The notes under the pieces were generated by a model. That model saw only the letters and a program-made list of their open reading frames with translations. It was not told the DNA's origin and did no database searches. 14,637 nt of DNA from Methanosphaera sp. SHI613 (lineage in GTDB: Archaea > Methanobacteriota > Methanobacteria > Methanobacteriales > Methanobacteriaceae), in NCBI GenBank assembly GCA_003266145.1, contig MVJJ01000116.1, positions 473 through 15,109 on the forward strand, written 5' to 3'. The position numbers and the translations under genes are program-made. Positions 1 to 7,383 of the stretch are shown here, in pieces (position 1 is the stretch's first letter; each line of letters begins with the position of its first letter).

Positions 1-1
1 T

Positions 2-55
2 AGAAAAAAAATGTCACAATCATCATTGAATGAGAATAAAAAATTCGGAAATTAA
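2..55 (+). CDS. possible C-terminal tail of an upstream gene (partial, uncertain)
   Basis: A plus-strand frame is open from the window edge to a TAA at 53-55 and would encode about 17 residues ending NENKKFGN. The stretch is less AT-rich (for example gtcacaatcatcattgaatg) than the bases after it, which fits the end of a coding region. No family can be recognised from so few residues. The opposite reading also exists: on the minus strand an ATG at 26-24 opens a frame that runs off the window edge (MMIVTFFF...), without a visible ribosome site. It could also be non-coding. Unlike the other unit ends in this window, it has no good inverted repeat around the stop. Confidence 0.25.
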   Translation, partial: RKKMSQSSLNENKKFGN

Positions 56-92
56 AATATATTAAAAAATTAAAAAAATAAATTACAATCTT

Positions 93-108
93 ATAAAAAG
101 TTATATAA
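93..108 (+). promoter_or_regulatory. putative BRE/TATA promoter of ilvE
   Basis: ATAAAAAG (93-100) followed by TTATATAA (101-108) resembles an archaeal BRE plus TATA box. It would start transcription near 126-130, about 40 bases before the ATG at 170. A second TATA-like run (TTTATATA, 139-146) is closer and would give an almost leaderless mRNA. In such AT-rich DNA neither can be chosen with certainty. Confidence 0.4.
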
Positions 109-169
109 TTTAAACAAGATAATATTATATAGTTATAATTTATATAATAAAAAAGATGAAGGAAAAAAT

Positions 170-1090
170 ATGGCATTCGATGAAACAGGAAAAATATGGT
201 TCAATGGAGAATTAGTTGACTGGAAAGATGCTCAAATACACGTATTATCCCACGTTGTTCACTATGGAAGTAGTGTATTTGAAGGTCTTAGATGCTATGA
301 CACCGAAAATGGACCAGCAGTATTTAGACTTAAAGACCACATGAAAAGATTGATTAATTCAGCAAAAATATATAGAATAGACATACCATATGATTTAGAT
401 GAATTATGTGAAGCAGTAAAAGAAACAATTCATATCAACAAACTCAAATCATGTTACATTAGACCTATTGTATTTAGAGGATATAATGAATTAGGTGTTT
501 ATCCATTAAACTGTCCTGTTGAAACAGTAGTTGCTGTTTGGGAATGGGGACAATACTTAGGTGAAGATGCACTTGAACAGGGTATTGACATTTGTACATC
601 AACTTGGAGAAAAATGGCACCGGATACCATGCCTAACATGGCAAAGGCAGGTTCAAATTATATGAACTCACAACTTGCCAAAATGGAATCAGTAGCAAAC
701 GGATACAAAGAAAGTATAGTACTAAACTACAATGGTGATGTCGGAGAAGGTTCCGGTGAAAACCTATTCATGATAGAAGATGATGTGATATACACCCCAG
801 ATATAGGTTCATCAGTTCTTAACGGAATTACAAGAAACAGCGTTATCCAAATAGCTAAAGATTTAGGCTATGAAGTAAGAGAAGAACGTATACCAAGAGA
901 AAGAGTATATACCGCTGATGAAGTATTCTTCACAGGTACAGCCGCCGAACTATCACCTATAAGATCTGTTGATAAAATACAGATTGGTAAAGGAAAACGT
1001 GGCCCAGTTACCAAAAAACTACAAGACGCCCTATTTGACATAGTAAACAATAAAGTTGAAGATAAATACGGATGGTTAGATTTCATATAA
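170..1090 (+). CDS. ilvE: branched-chain amino acid aminotransferase
   Basis: A cytosolic class IV PLP-dependent aminotransferase of 306 residues, the usual IlvE length. It moves the amino group between glutamate and the keto acids of leucine, isoleucine and valine, the last step of their synthesis. Family landmarks are visible: HYGSSVFEGLR near residues 31-41, the PLP-binding lysine K159 in NMAKAGSNY, the catalytic-site glutamate E193 in VGEGSGENLF, NGITRNSVI near 218-226, and FTGTAAELSPI near 254-264. The ATG at 170 is preceded by GAAGGA (157-162) and gives the N-terminus expected for the family (KIWFNGELVDW). The gene stands alone, with its own upstream AT-rich promoter region and a T8 tract 22 bases after the stop. 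D-amino acid aminotransferase or aminodeoxychorismate lyase belong to the same fold, but IlvE fits best. Confidence 0.93.
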   Translation: MAFDETGKIWFNGELVDWKDAQIHVLSHVVHYGSSVFEGLRCYDTENGPAVFRLKDHMKRLINSAKIYRIDIPYDLDELCEAVKETIHINKLKSCYIRPIVFRGYNELGVYPLNCPVETVVAVWEWGQYLGEDALEQGIDICTSTWRKMAPDTMPNMAKAGSNYMNSQLAKMESVANGYKESIVLNYNGDVGEGSGENLFMIEDDVIYTPDIGSSVLNGITRNSVIQIAKDLGYEVREERIPRERVYTADEVFFTGTAAELSPIRSVDKIQIGKGKRGPVTKKLQDALFDIVNNKVEDKYGWLDFI

Positions 1091-1119
1091 CCACCTCTTC
1101 AATCATATTCCTTTTTTTT
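1073..1119 (+). terminator. stop-codon inverted repeat plus T8 tract after ilvE
   Basis: TGGTTA (1073-1078) pairs with TAACCA (1088-1093) across a 9-nt loop. The ilvE stop TAA (1088-1090) is in the right arm. A C-rich stretch (ccacctc, 1091-1097) and then T8 (1112-1119) follow. The T tract is a plausible archaeal terminator. The role of the repeat is inference. Confidence 0.5.
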
Positions 1120-1200
1120 ATCTATTTTTACATTTGATTAATTTTAATAATTAATAGATACATATATTAATGTATAATTTTATATTACATAGTTATTTAT

Positions 1201-1210
1201 GAGGTGATTT
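1201..1210 (+). promoter_or_regulatory. strong Shine-Dalgarno site that decides the uppP start
   Basis: GAGGTGATTT is complementary to the archaeal 16S rRNA 3' end (AUCACCUCC type). It contains an in-frame GTG at 1204, which could be mistaken for the start. Because the site itself must pair with rRNA, the TTG at 1213 is the better start. Confidence 0.7.
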
Positions 1211-1212
1211 TT

Positions 1213-2046
1213 TTGTTAGATTTGCTTACCGCTATTTTATTAGGTGCCGTTCAGGGATTGGCGGAATTTTTACCAATCAGTAGTTCAGGACATTTAGTGC
1301 TAATACCAGCATTACTTGGAGTTGAAACAAACCTGGCATTTGATACAGTGCTACATATAGGTACATTAATAGCTATTTTCACATTCTTCTGGAAAGATAT
1401 AATTGACCTGATTAAGGGATTCATATTAAGCATACTGGATTTGACTGAAGGTGTGGATAAGTTCATGGAAGGATTGAAAACATCCCCACAGAAAAGATTT
1501 TCATGGCTGATTATAGTAGGTAGCATACCAACGGCATTTATAGGCTTATTCTTAAAGGATGCTATAGAAACCGTGTTCAGGGGAACATTCTATGTGGGAT
1601 TATTCCTGATAATAACAGGATTATTATTATATTATTCCGAAAGACAAACTCATGGCAGAACAACGGCAAAGGATATGACATTTATTCAATCAATCATAAT
1701 AGGTATTTGTCAAGGATTGGCAGTTCTACCAGGTATTTCAAGATCAGGGGCAACAATATCATCAGGTTTATGTCTTGGATTAGAAAGAGAATATGCTGCC
1801 CGTTATAGTTTCCTATTGTCAATTCCTGCAGTTTTAGGTGCTGGTGTTTTACAGATTAAGGATATTACAACAATTGACATATCATATACAATATTAATTG
1901 CAGGATTCTTATCATCAGTTCTTTTCGGATATCTTGCAATAAAATTACTTATGAAAATGATTAAAGGTTGGAGTTTAAACATATTTGCATATTACTGTTG
2001 GATTGTTGGAATAATAACGTTAATAGTTACGATAATGGTAGGATAA
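1213..2046 (+). CDS. uppP: undecaprenyl-diphosphatase (UppP/BacA family)
   Basis: An integral membrane phosphatase that removes one phosphate from the C55-type polyprenyl diphosphate carrier so that it can be reused. In Methanobacteriales this would serve pseudomurein and glycan export. From the TTG at 1213 the protein has 277 residues, normal for BacA/UppP. Two signature motifs are present: QGLAEFLPISSSGHL (residues 14-28, with E18 and H27) and LPGISRSGATI (172-182, with R177). Several hydrophobic segments can be seen, for example near 44-60, 97-115, 126-141, 200-215, 225-243 and 259-276. The TTG start is chosen because GAGGTGAT lies just upstream; the in-frame GTG at 1204 is within that site. 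The gene ends 4 bases from the stop of the converging kae1-bud32. Confidence 0.93.
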   Translation: MLDLLTAILLGAVQGLAEFLPISSSGHLVLIPALLGVETNLAFDTVLHIGTLIAIFTFFWKDIIDLIKGFILSILDLTEGVDKFMEGLKTSPQKRFSWLIIVGSIPTAFIGLFLKDAIETVFRGTFYVGLFLIITGLLLYYSERQTHGRTTAKDMTFIQSIIIGICQGLAVLPGISRSGATISSGLCLGLEREYAARYSFLLSIPAVLGAGVLQIKDITTIDISYTILIAGFLSSVLFGYLAIKLLMKMIKGWSLNIFAYYCWIVGIITLIVTIMVG

Positions 2047-2092
2047 TCATTTACAGATACCTACCTCTTGACTCTATTTCTTCTATTTTTTT
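2037..2092 (+). terminator. bidirectional stop-codon hairpin between uppP and kae1-bud32, with T7 for uppP
   Basis: GGTAGG (2037-2042) pairs with CCTACC (2060-2065), an unusually GC-rich arm pair for this window. The 17-nt loop holds both stop codons: TAA of uppP (2044-2046) and the minus-strand stop of kae1-bud32 (2051-2053). Two further base pairs form if one A is bulged. A T7 tract (2086-2092) could end uppP transcripts inside the 3' end of the opposing gene. No matching T tract is seen in the other direction. Confidence 0.45.
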
Positions 2093-3664
2093 ATAGACTT
2101 TTTCATCATCATAACCTTCAATAAAATAATTAAACAGTTGATTATAATAATCAGGTACGATAGTTGTTAGTGACTTTTTAAAGACAAGTAAGTCCGTTCC
2201 CTTATCCTCTACAAGATTACTGTACTTACCCAATCCAAAGTCTATGAATACAGGCTTATCATCGTCAATCAATATATTTTCCGTGGTTAAATCTCCATGT
2301 ATGATTTCACCGTCATGTAACTTTGATACATCTTCTCCAATTGCATTGAATAACTTTCTTAAACTGCCCTTATCTTCAGCGTCAACTATTACATCATGTA
2401 ATTTGGTGGCATTGATTTTTTCTTCGATTATCGATTTGTTTTCCAAGTCGATAGAATAAATATATGGTGTTCTTACACATAAATCCTTAGAATCAGACAA
2501 CAATTTAGCCTCTTGTTTGGTTCTTTCAAGTCGAAGCTTATTATCCAACAATTCATTACGATAATTCTTTTTAAGCCTATGTTTAATTATAACTTCCTTA
2601 TCATCCCACAAGGCATCCATGATATCCGCCTCGGCGCCCTTGAATGATATATCAGCAGGTAATGTTATGTTGCTTTTGGATTCATCCTCAATCCACGTGA
2701 CTTCGACTTGATCAGTCCTGTATTTTGGATTGATATAACTGTTTTCTATACCGGATAACTCATCATTATAAGATAATAACCCCAATCTTGCTATCATGGA
2801 ACCGTTATCACCACAGTACTTCATAGGAGGCATATAGAAGTCAACGTAATGCTCTTCACACATCACTTCAAGCATGCTTCTTAGCTTCTTGTTGGCTGCT
2901 ACTCCACCACACAGTAACACTTCACTCTTGTTTGTATAGCTGAGGGCACGTTCTGTTACTTCACATAGCATTGAAAAACAGGTTTGCTGGAAACTGTTAC
3001 ATACAATATCCAAATCCACTCCCTGTTCATACTTGTTGATGGCACTGGTCAATATTCCTGAAAAGGACAAATCCATACCCTTTACAACATAGGGAAGTTC
3101 TATTGTCTCATCGGTATTTGCCGCATGTTTTTCCACGATTGGCCCACCGGGATGACCCAAACCGATACTTCGTGAAAATTGATCCAAACAGTTTCCTATA
3201 GCTATATCCAACGTTTCACCAATAATCCTATACCTTCCGGATTCATAACTTATTATTTGCGTGTTTCCACCACTGGTATACAATGTTACAGGATTTTTAG
3301 CACCTGTAGTCAATTTACCTATTTCCACATGTCCTATACAATGGTTTACCCCAATAAGTGGAACATCAATATATTGTGATAAACTTCTGGCGGCAGTTGC
3401 GACTGTACGAAGTGCAGGTCCTAAACCAGGACCTTTGGAAAAGGATATCAAATCAATATCATCCAATGACAAATTGGACTCGGCCAATGCATCCCTGATT
3501 AGAGGGACTATATGTTCGGCGTGAAAATTAGCCGCGTCTCTCGGATGGATACCCCCCACTTCAGGGTATAGCTGGTCACCACAAGTAGCCAGTATATTAC
3601 CATCACTGTCAACAATACCAATACCCGTCTTTTCAGCAGTTCCTTCAATACCTAAACAAATCAT
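2051..3664 (-). CDS. kae1-bud32: Kae1-Bud32 fusion: tRNA N6-threonylcarbamoyladenosine synthase subunit with regulatory kinase/ATPase
   Basis: A 537-residue fusion of two KEOPS subunits. The complex transfers threonylcarbamoyl to A37 of ANN-decoding tRNAs. Residues 1 to about 325 are Kae1, an ASKHA-fold enzyme: IGIEG-like start (MICLGIEGTA), HPRDAANFHAEH near 40-51, metal-ligand pair H108 and H112 in NHCIGHVE, YTSGGNT near 129-135, and GDNGSMIA with D286. Residues from about 345 are Bud32, an RIO-like atypical kinase: K361, HGDLTTEN (456-463, D458, N463), DFGLGK (475-480) and the basic RGRYL tail. The ATG at 3664 is preceded on the minus strand by GGTGAG with a 3-nt spacer. The fusion is common in euryarchaea. 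The gene diverges from cobT and converges on uppP. Both halves keep their active-site residues. Confidence 0.95.
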   Translation of the reverse strand: MICLGIEGTAEKTGIGIVDSDGNILATCGDQLYPEVGGIHPRDAANFHAEHIVPLIRDALAESNLSLDDIDLISFSKGPGLGPALRTVATAARSLSQYIDVPLIGVNHCIGHVEIGKLTTGAKNPVTLYTSGGNTQIISYESGRYRIIGETLDIAIGNCLDQFSRSIGLGHPGGPIVEKHAANTDETIELPYVVKGMDLSFSGILTSAINKYEQGVDLDIVCNSFQQTCFSMLCEVTERALSYTNKSEVLLCGGVAANKKLRSMLEVMCEEHYVDFYMPPMKYCGDNGSMIARLGLLSYNDELSGIENSYINPKYRTDQVEVTWIEDESKSNITLPADISFKGAEADIMDALWDDKEVIIKHRLKKNYRNELLDNKLRLERTKQEAKLLSDSKDLCVRTPYIYSIDLENKSIIEEKINATKLHDVIVDAEDKGSLRKLFNAIGEDVSKLHDGEIIHGDLTTENILIDDDKPVFIDFGLGKYSNLVEDKGTDLLVFKKSLTTIVPDYYNQLFNYFIEGYDDEKVYKKIEEIESRGRYL

Positions 3665-3667
3665 AAA

Positions 3668-3673
3668 CTCACC
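3668..3673 (-). promoter_or_regulatory. Shine-Dalgarno site of kae1-bud32
   Basis: On the minus strand GGTGAG stands 3 bases before the ATG, supporting the start at 3664. A TATTTTTAAA run (minus strand, 3699-3690) is a possible TATA box. It would leave an mRNA leader of only a few bases. Confidence 0.5.
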
Positions 3674-3750
3674 ATATAATCAAATTCACTTTAAAAATAT
3701 TAATATTGATAAAAAATTCTTTAAATTTTCTTCATAAGTATATTATATTA

Positions 3751-3766
3751 AAAAGAAATATTTATT
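3751..3766 (+). promoter_or_regulatory. putative BRE/TATA promoter of cobT
   Basis: AAAAGAAA (3751-3758) followed by TATTTATT (3759-3766) predicts a start near 3785 and a leader of about 17 bases containing the GAGGAAA ribosome site (3790-3796). It sits in the 137-base divergent region shared with kae1-bud32. The whole region is AT-rich, so the call is tentative. Confidence 0.4.
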
Positions 3767-3801
3767 ATTATACTTATCATAAAAAAATAGAGGAAATAAA
3801 A

Positions 3802-4878
3802 ATGGTAGACAACGTAAAAATATTCGGATCAGACAAAGTACTAAAAGAACTTGAAAAATCAGAAAACATGTTATTTGCATGTGTACTCGGAAATACAGCA
3901 GTATCAAAAATAGAAGGTATCAGTGGAGCAGGCGGATCACCTGAAATGACACCATACACACCGGCATTAGATGTAGAGTTAATGCTTAGAAACGAAGCTT
4001 TAAGTCTTCCAGAAATAGCAATAACAGAATCAGATGAAGTACCAGCACCAACACCAGGACTATTAACAAAAACAACATATGAATTACTTGATATGCCATT
4101 TGTAGCAGTCAGTGCAGGTCTAGAAGTAGAACCTAAAACATCATACATAAGCCTAAACGGTCAACCTGGAGGAGACCTAAGAGAAGGAAAAGGTGTACCA
4201 AACCCTAAAGAAATATTCGACAATGCTGTTGAAACAGGTAAATTCCTATCACAGATTGCAGATCATTTAATGATTGGTGAATCAACACCTGCAGGTACAA
4301 CAACAGCACAAGGAGTATTAACAGCACTTGGTTATGATGTGGAAGGAAAAGTCAGCGGATGTATGATGCATAATCCTCACGAATTAAAAACAAGCGTAGT
4401 GAATGCAGCATTGGAAAAAAATAACGTTAAACCGGGAGACCTAAAAGATGACGCATTTAAAGCTGTGGAAATTGCAGGAGATCCTACCATAATTGCTGCA
4501 GCAGGTATGGCTATAGGTAGTAGCGTACCAGTTACATTAGCTGGTGGAACCCAGATGACAGCTGTTCTTGGTGTAATCAAATCAATCAAACCTGACTTTG
4601 ACTTCTCAAACATAGCTATAGCAACAACAGTATATGTAGCTAATGACGAAACATCAAACATATTGGACATTGTAAATCAGATAGCAGATGTAGCTGTTTA
4701 TGCAGCTGACCCTAAAATGGAAAACTCATCAAATCCTGGACTTGCTAGTTTCGCACAAGGATCAGTAAAAGAAGGAGTAGGTGCTGGTGGAAGTGTATTA
4801 TACGCTTACCTTAACGGTATCACACCTGAAGAATACCTTGCAAAACTTGAAGAATTAACAGCAAAAGTATTCGGATAA
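3802..4878 (+). CDS. cobT: archaeal CobT: nicotinate mononucleotide-dependent phosphoribosyltransferase (former UPF0284)
   Basis: A 358-residue cytosolic enzyme of the archaeal/cyanobacterial CobT family (TIGR00303 type). It activates the lower-ligand base of cobamides by moving phosphoribose from nicotinate mononucleotide, giving the alpha-ribotide used in the last steps of B12-type cofactor synthesis. Methanogens need such cofactors for corrinoid methyltransferases. Family features are GAGGSPEMTPYTPA near 42-55, GESTPAGTTTAQG (159-171), LAGGTQMTAVLG (246-257) and the glycine-rich GVGAGGSVLYAYLNG near the end. The ATG at 3802 is chosen because GAGGAAA lies at 3790-3796; an in-frame ATG at 3706 would add 32 lysine- and tyrosine-rich residues read from promoter DNA. 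The gene is monocistronic, diverges from kae1-bud32, and has a hairpin and T9 tract after it. The base actually used cannot be read from sequence. Confidence 0.88.
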   Translation: MVDNVKIFGSDKVLKELEKSENMLFACVLGNTAVSKIEGISGAGGSPEMTPYTPALDVELMLRNEALSLPEIAITESDEVPAPTPGLLTKTTYELLDMPFVAVSAGLEVEPKTSYISLNGQPGGDLREGKGVPNPKEIFDNAVETGKFLSQIADHLMIGESTPAGTTTAQGVLTALGYDVEGKVSGCMMHNPHELKTSVVNAALEKNNVKPGDLKDDAFKAVEIAGDPTIIAAAGMAIGSSVPVTLAGGTQMTAVLGVIKSIKPDFDFSNIAIATTVYVANDETSNILDIVNQIADVAVYAADPKMENSSNPGLASFAQGSVKEGVGAGGSVLYAYLNGITPEEYLAKLEELTAKVFG

Positions 4879-4911
4879 TTACAATAATTTATCCCCCCAT
4901 TATTTTTTTTT
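4873..4911 (+). terminator. stop-codon hairpin plus C6 and T9 tracts after cobT
   Basis: GGATAA (4873-4878, whose TAA is the cobT stop) pairs with TTATCC (4889-4894) across 10 nt. An inner TTA/TAA pair of triplets extends it if one T is bulged. Six C (4893-4898) and T9 (4903-4911) follow. The T tract is the likely terminator. Confidence 0.6.
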
Positions 4912-4959
4912 CAATAAATCGAAAACAACTTTTTTTAATTCATATTACATATATAATAT

Positions 4960-5529
4960 ATGATTGATATGAGAGTAACATTTATTACTGGTAACGAACA
5001 TAAAGTTAAAGAGGCAAGAGGTATTTTCGAAAAATTTGGAATAACAGTTGACCATGAAAATCCAGGTTATCCTGAAATTCAAGGTTCAATTGAAGATGTT
5101 GCAGCATATGGAGCAAAATATGTTGCTGATTTACTCGATAAACCAGTTATAGTAGATGATACTGGCCTATTTATACGTGCTCTTAATGATTTTCCAGGAA
5201 CATATTCATCATATGTTCAGGATACAATTACAAATAAGGGCATAATCAAATTACTTGAAGACAAACAGGACAGATACGCCGAATTCAGGTCATGTATTGG
5301 TTATTGTGCACCCAAATGTGAACCCAAGACTTTTTTAGGCACTGTTTCTGGAGAAATTTTATCAGAAGAAAAAGGTAACAATGGATTTGCATACGATCCA
5401 CTCTTCTATGTAGAAAAATATGATAAGACATTTGGAGAGCTTACTACTGATGAAAAGAATGAATGTTCACATAGAAGAATATCAATGGAAAAATTCGCCA
5501 AATGGTATTCGGACAAAGAGGACATTTAA
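4960..5529 (+). CDS. rdgB: XTP/dITP diphosphatase (non-canonical purine NTP pyrophosphatase, HAM1/RdgB family)
   Basis: A cytosolic house-cleaning enzyme that cuts deaminated purine nucleotides (ITP, dITP, XTP) to monophosphate and pyrophosphate before they enter DNA or RNA. The protein has 189 residues, typical of Ham1. Motifs in order: FITGNEHKVKEA (8-19), VDDTGLFI (65-72), FPGTYSSYV (78-86), GNNGFAYDPLFY (139-150) and SHRR (170-173). Two starts are possible: the ATG at 4960, or the ATG at 4969, which would give MRVTFITGN and is closer to the usual N-terminus. Neither has a clear ribosome site. The TATA-like run at 4949-4957 is too near to drive either start, so the mRNA may be leaderless from a more distant promoter. 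The gene appears to stand alone, with a GAAA-loop hairpin on its stop codon. Confidence 0.93.
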   Translation: MIDMRVTFITGNEHKVKEARGIFEKFGITVDHENPGYPEIQGSIEDVAAYGAKYVADLLDKPVIVDDTGLFIRALNDFPGTYSSYVQDTITNKGIIKLLEDKQDRYAEFRSCIGYCAPKCEPKTFLGTVSGEILSEEKGNNGFAYDPLFYVEKYDKTFGELTTDEKNECSHRRISMEKFAKWYSDKEDI

Positions 5530-5544
5530 CAATGAAAATTGTTA
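5527..5544 (+). terminator. stop-codon hairpin of rdgB with GAAA tetraloop
   Basis: TAACAAT (5527-5533, beginning with the rdgB stop TAA) pairs perfectly with ATTGTTA (5538-5544) around GAAA, a GNRA-type loop in RNA. No T tract follows directly; the nearest is T6 at 5576-5581. It may mark or protect the mRNA 3' end rather than cause termination. Confidence 0.45.
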
Positions 5545-5582
5545 TATTATATGCTAAATAGATTATATTAACTAATTTTTTA

Positions 5583-5590
5583 ATATATAA
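5583..5590 (+). promoter_or_regulatory. putative TATA box of the rpsO operon
   Basis: ATATATAA lies 38 bases before the S15 start codon (ATG at 5628). Transcription would begin near 5608-5612, giving a leader of about 18 bases that contains the ribosome site CGGAGAT (5615-5621). Confidence 0.45.
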
Positions 5591-5627
5591 TATAAAATAC
5601 ATTATAAAAATAAACGGAGATAATAAT

Positions 5628-6029
5628 ATGGCAGAAAAACCAAATTGGGTAGAACAAAGCCCTGAAGAAATCGAAGAAATTATTACAAAATTATACAAAG
5701 AAGGACAAAGTACCAGCCAAATCGGTATTACATTAAGAGACCAATATGGTATTCCAAGTACAAAAGTAGTAGTTGGAGAAAAAATTACAGATATATTAAA
5801 AAGAAACGGCGAAGACTTCGAATATCCTGAAGACTTATTAAATTTAATCAAAAGAGCTGTAAACATAAGAGAACACATGGAAGAAAATCCTAAAGATCTT
5901 CACTCAAGAAGAGGTTTAATGAAAATTGAATCAAAAATCAGAAGACTTGTAAAATACTACACCAAAAACAATGTTCTTCCTGAAGGATGGAGATATGATC
6001 CAAAAACAGCAGCACTCCTTGTTAAATAG
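5628..6029 (+). CDS. rpsO: small-subunit ribosomal protein S15 (uS15, archaeal S15P/S13e)
   Basis: A 30S subunit protein that binds the central domain of 16S rRNA early in assembly. The 133-residue archaeal/eukaryotic form has an N-terminal extension that bacteria lack (PNWVEQSPEEIEEII, 5-19). It is followed by the family blocks IGITLRDQYGIPSTK (32-46), LLNLIKRAVNIREHM (70-84) and RRGLMKIESKIRRLVKYY (94-111). The ATG at 5628 has CGGAGAT 6 bases upstream. It is the first gene of a probable operon: the next gene begins before this one ends, and acnX follows 21 bases later. Confidence 0.96.
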   Translation: MAEKPNWVEQSPEEIEEIITKLYKEGQSTSQIGITLRDQYGIPSTKVVVGEKITDILKRNGEDFEYPEDLLNLIKRAVNIREHMEENPKDLHSRRGLMKIESKIRRLVKYYTKNNVLPEGWRYDPKTAALLVK

Positions 6030-7362
6030 GGCTGATGATGCTTGTGATCTTATCAGATCACATATTGAAAAACAGCACGTTGTGAGAATAATATCTCACA
6101 ATGATGCTGATGGACTAACATCTGCCGGAATATTGGCAAATGCCATTAGAAAGGCAGGTGGTAGATTCCATATTACAATATTACCACGTCTTAGAAACAG
6201 TAACGTAAAGGAACTTACTAAGTCAAGGTATAAATTATTTATTTTCTCAGATATGGGTAGTGGATGTTTAGACAGCATATCAAAGCTAAAAGGTGATGTT
6301 GTAGTGGCTGATCATCATCAGGTACCTGATGGTGGAGACTATGAAATAGAATCAGACAACAATACCATGATTCATGTAAATCCTCATATTTTTAACATTG
6401 ACGGAACCAAAGATGTTAGTGGTTCAGGACTATCATATTTATCAGTGCATGGATTTGAATATTATGAACTGGCAGGTCTTGCACTAACTGGTGCATACGG
6501 TGATATGCAATTTAAGAATGGTCCTACAGGTATTAATAAACTTATTTTAGATGAAGCTATTGAACATAACACAATGGAAGTTAAGGATGAATTGAAATTG
6601 GCTTACGCCAACAGTCAAAGCTTAAACAAATCCATATGTTATACATATACACCTGTTCTAAAGGATTTATCCGGTGATATGGACAAATGTAATGAATTTT
6701 TAGACAATCTCAACATCGATAAGACCAAATCATTAAGTCAATTGTCCCAGGATGAATATGATAAGCTTAAGGATGAGCTGATTAATATCAATGAAGACAT
6801 CTATGGTAAAGTATATCATATTCCCAACATTAGAGGAGAACTCAGAAATATTGAAGAGTATTCCAACCTATTAAATGCATGTGGTAAAAACAAGGAATAT
6901 ACTGCAGCAGTAAGCATTGAATTAGGTAAATATAATCAGATGGATTATGCATTGAAATTACTGTCTGACTATGCAAATTCCATGCAAAAAGGTGTAGAAT
7001 GGGTTAAACGTGAAGGCAGTATTGAAAAAAGTCATATTCAATATATCTACACTGAAGATAAACAGCATAAGCAAGTCGCGGCTGCAGTAAGCAGTATAGG
7101 TATTGAATTGGGAATATTACCTGACAAGCCGATATTAAGTATGATGAAGATGGATAATTTAATAAAAGTTTCATCAAGAACTACTGACAACATGGTCAAC
7201 AAGGGAGTTAATCTAGGTCAAATCATGAACCAAGCATCAAACAACTTTAATGGCTCAGGTGGAGGCCATAATATAGCTGCAGGTGCGACAATACCGTTTG
7301 ACCAAATGGATAATTTTATCAACCTGGTAAATGAAATGGTCGAATATCAAATTAACGAATAG
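6019..7362 (+). CDS. DHH-family phosphoesterase, RecJ-like single-strand nuclease (GAN/RecJ group)
   Basis: A 447-residue DHH/DHHA1 phosphoesterase of the archaeal RecJ-like group. In Thermococcales one such protein (GAN) binds GINS in the replisome; others are 5'-3' ssDNA or RNA exonucleases. Metal-site motifs are intact: HNDADG (27-32), D78 in FSDMG, DHH (98-100) and GAYGDMQ with D162. The C-terminal DHHA1 domain has SGGGHNIAAGA (413-423). The start is uncertain. TTG 6019 gives MLNRADDACDLI, the N-terminus usual for the family, and overlaps rpsO by 11 bases. ATG 5995 (closely preceded by GGATGGAG) and ATG 5971 give longer forms inside rpsO. Co-transcription with rpsO is inferred from this overlap. 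Its exact role, whether replication, repair or RNA decay, cannot be told from sequence. Confidence 0.85.
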   Translation: MLNRADDACDLIRSHIEKQHVVRIISHNDADGLTSAGILANAIRKAGGRFHITILPRLRNSNVKELTKSRYKLFIFSDMGSGCLDSISKLKGDVVVADHHQVPDGGDYEIESDNNTMIHVNPHIFNIDGTKDVSGSGLSYLSVHGFEYYELAGLALTGAYGDMQFKNGPTGINKLILDEAIEHNTMEVKDELKLAYANSQSLNKSICYTYTPVLKDLSGDMDKCNEFLDNLNIDKTKSLSQLSQDEYDKLKDELININEDIYGKVYHIPNIRGELRNIEEYSNLLNACGKNKEYTAAVSIELGKYNQMDYALKLLSDYANSMQKGVEWVKREGSIEKSHIQYIYTEDKQHKQVAAAVSSIGIELGILPDKPILSMMKMDNLIKVSSRTTDNMVNKGVNLGQIMNQASNNFNGSGGGHNIAAGATIPFDQMDNFINLVNEMVEYQINE

Positions 7363-7373
7363 ATAATATTACA

Positions 7374-7380
7374 AGTGATT
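7374..7380 (+). promoter_or_regulatory. Shine-Dalgarno site that decides the acnX start
   Basis: AGTGATT (7374-7380) resembles the GGTGATT sites of this genome and stands 3 bases before the ATG at 7384. It contains an in-frame GTG (7375) that is probably part of the site and not the start. Confidence 0.5.
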
Positions 7381-7383
7381 ATT

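Noticed and set aside
3706..3801. A 32-codon upstream extension of cobT from ATG 3706.
   Set aside because: It would translate the promoter region into K/Y/I-rich sequence not found in the family, while ATG 3802 has a good ribosome site.
3777..4148. A 123-codon minus-strand frame inside cobT.
   Set aside because: It is opposite a strongly conserved gene and has no ribosome site or family resemblance; a frame-complement artefact.
5444..5878. A 144-codon minus-strand frame across the end of rdgB and the start of rpsO.
   Set aside because: It overlaps two well-identified genes, has no recognisable family and crosses the hairpin and promoter between them.
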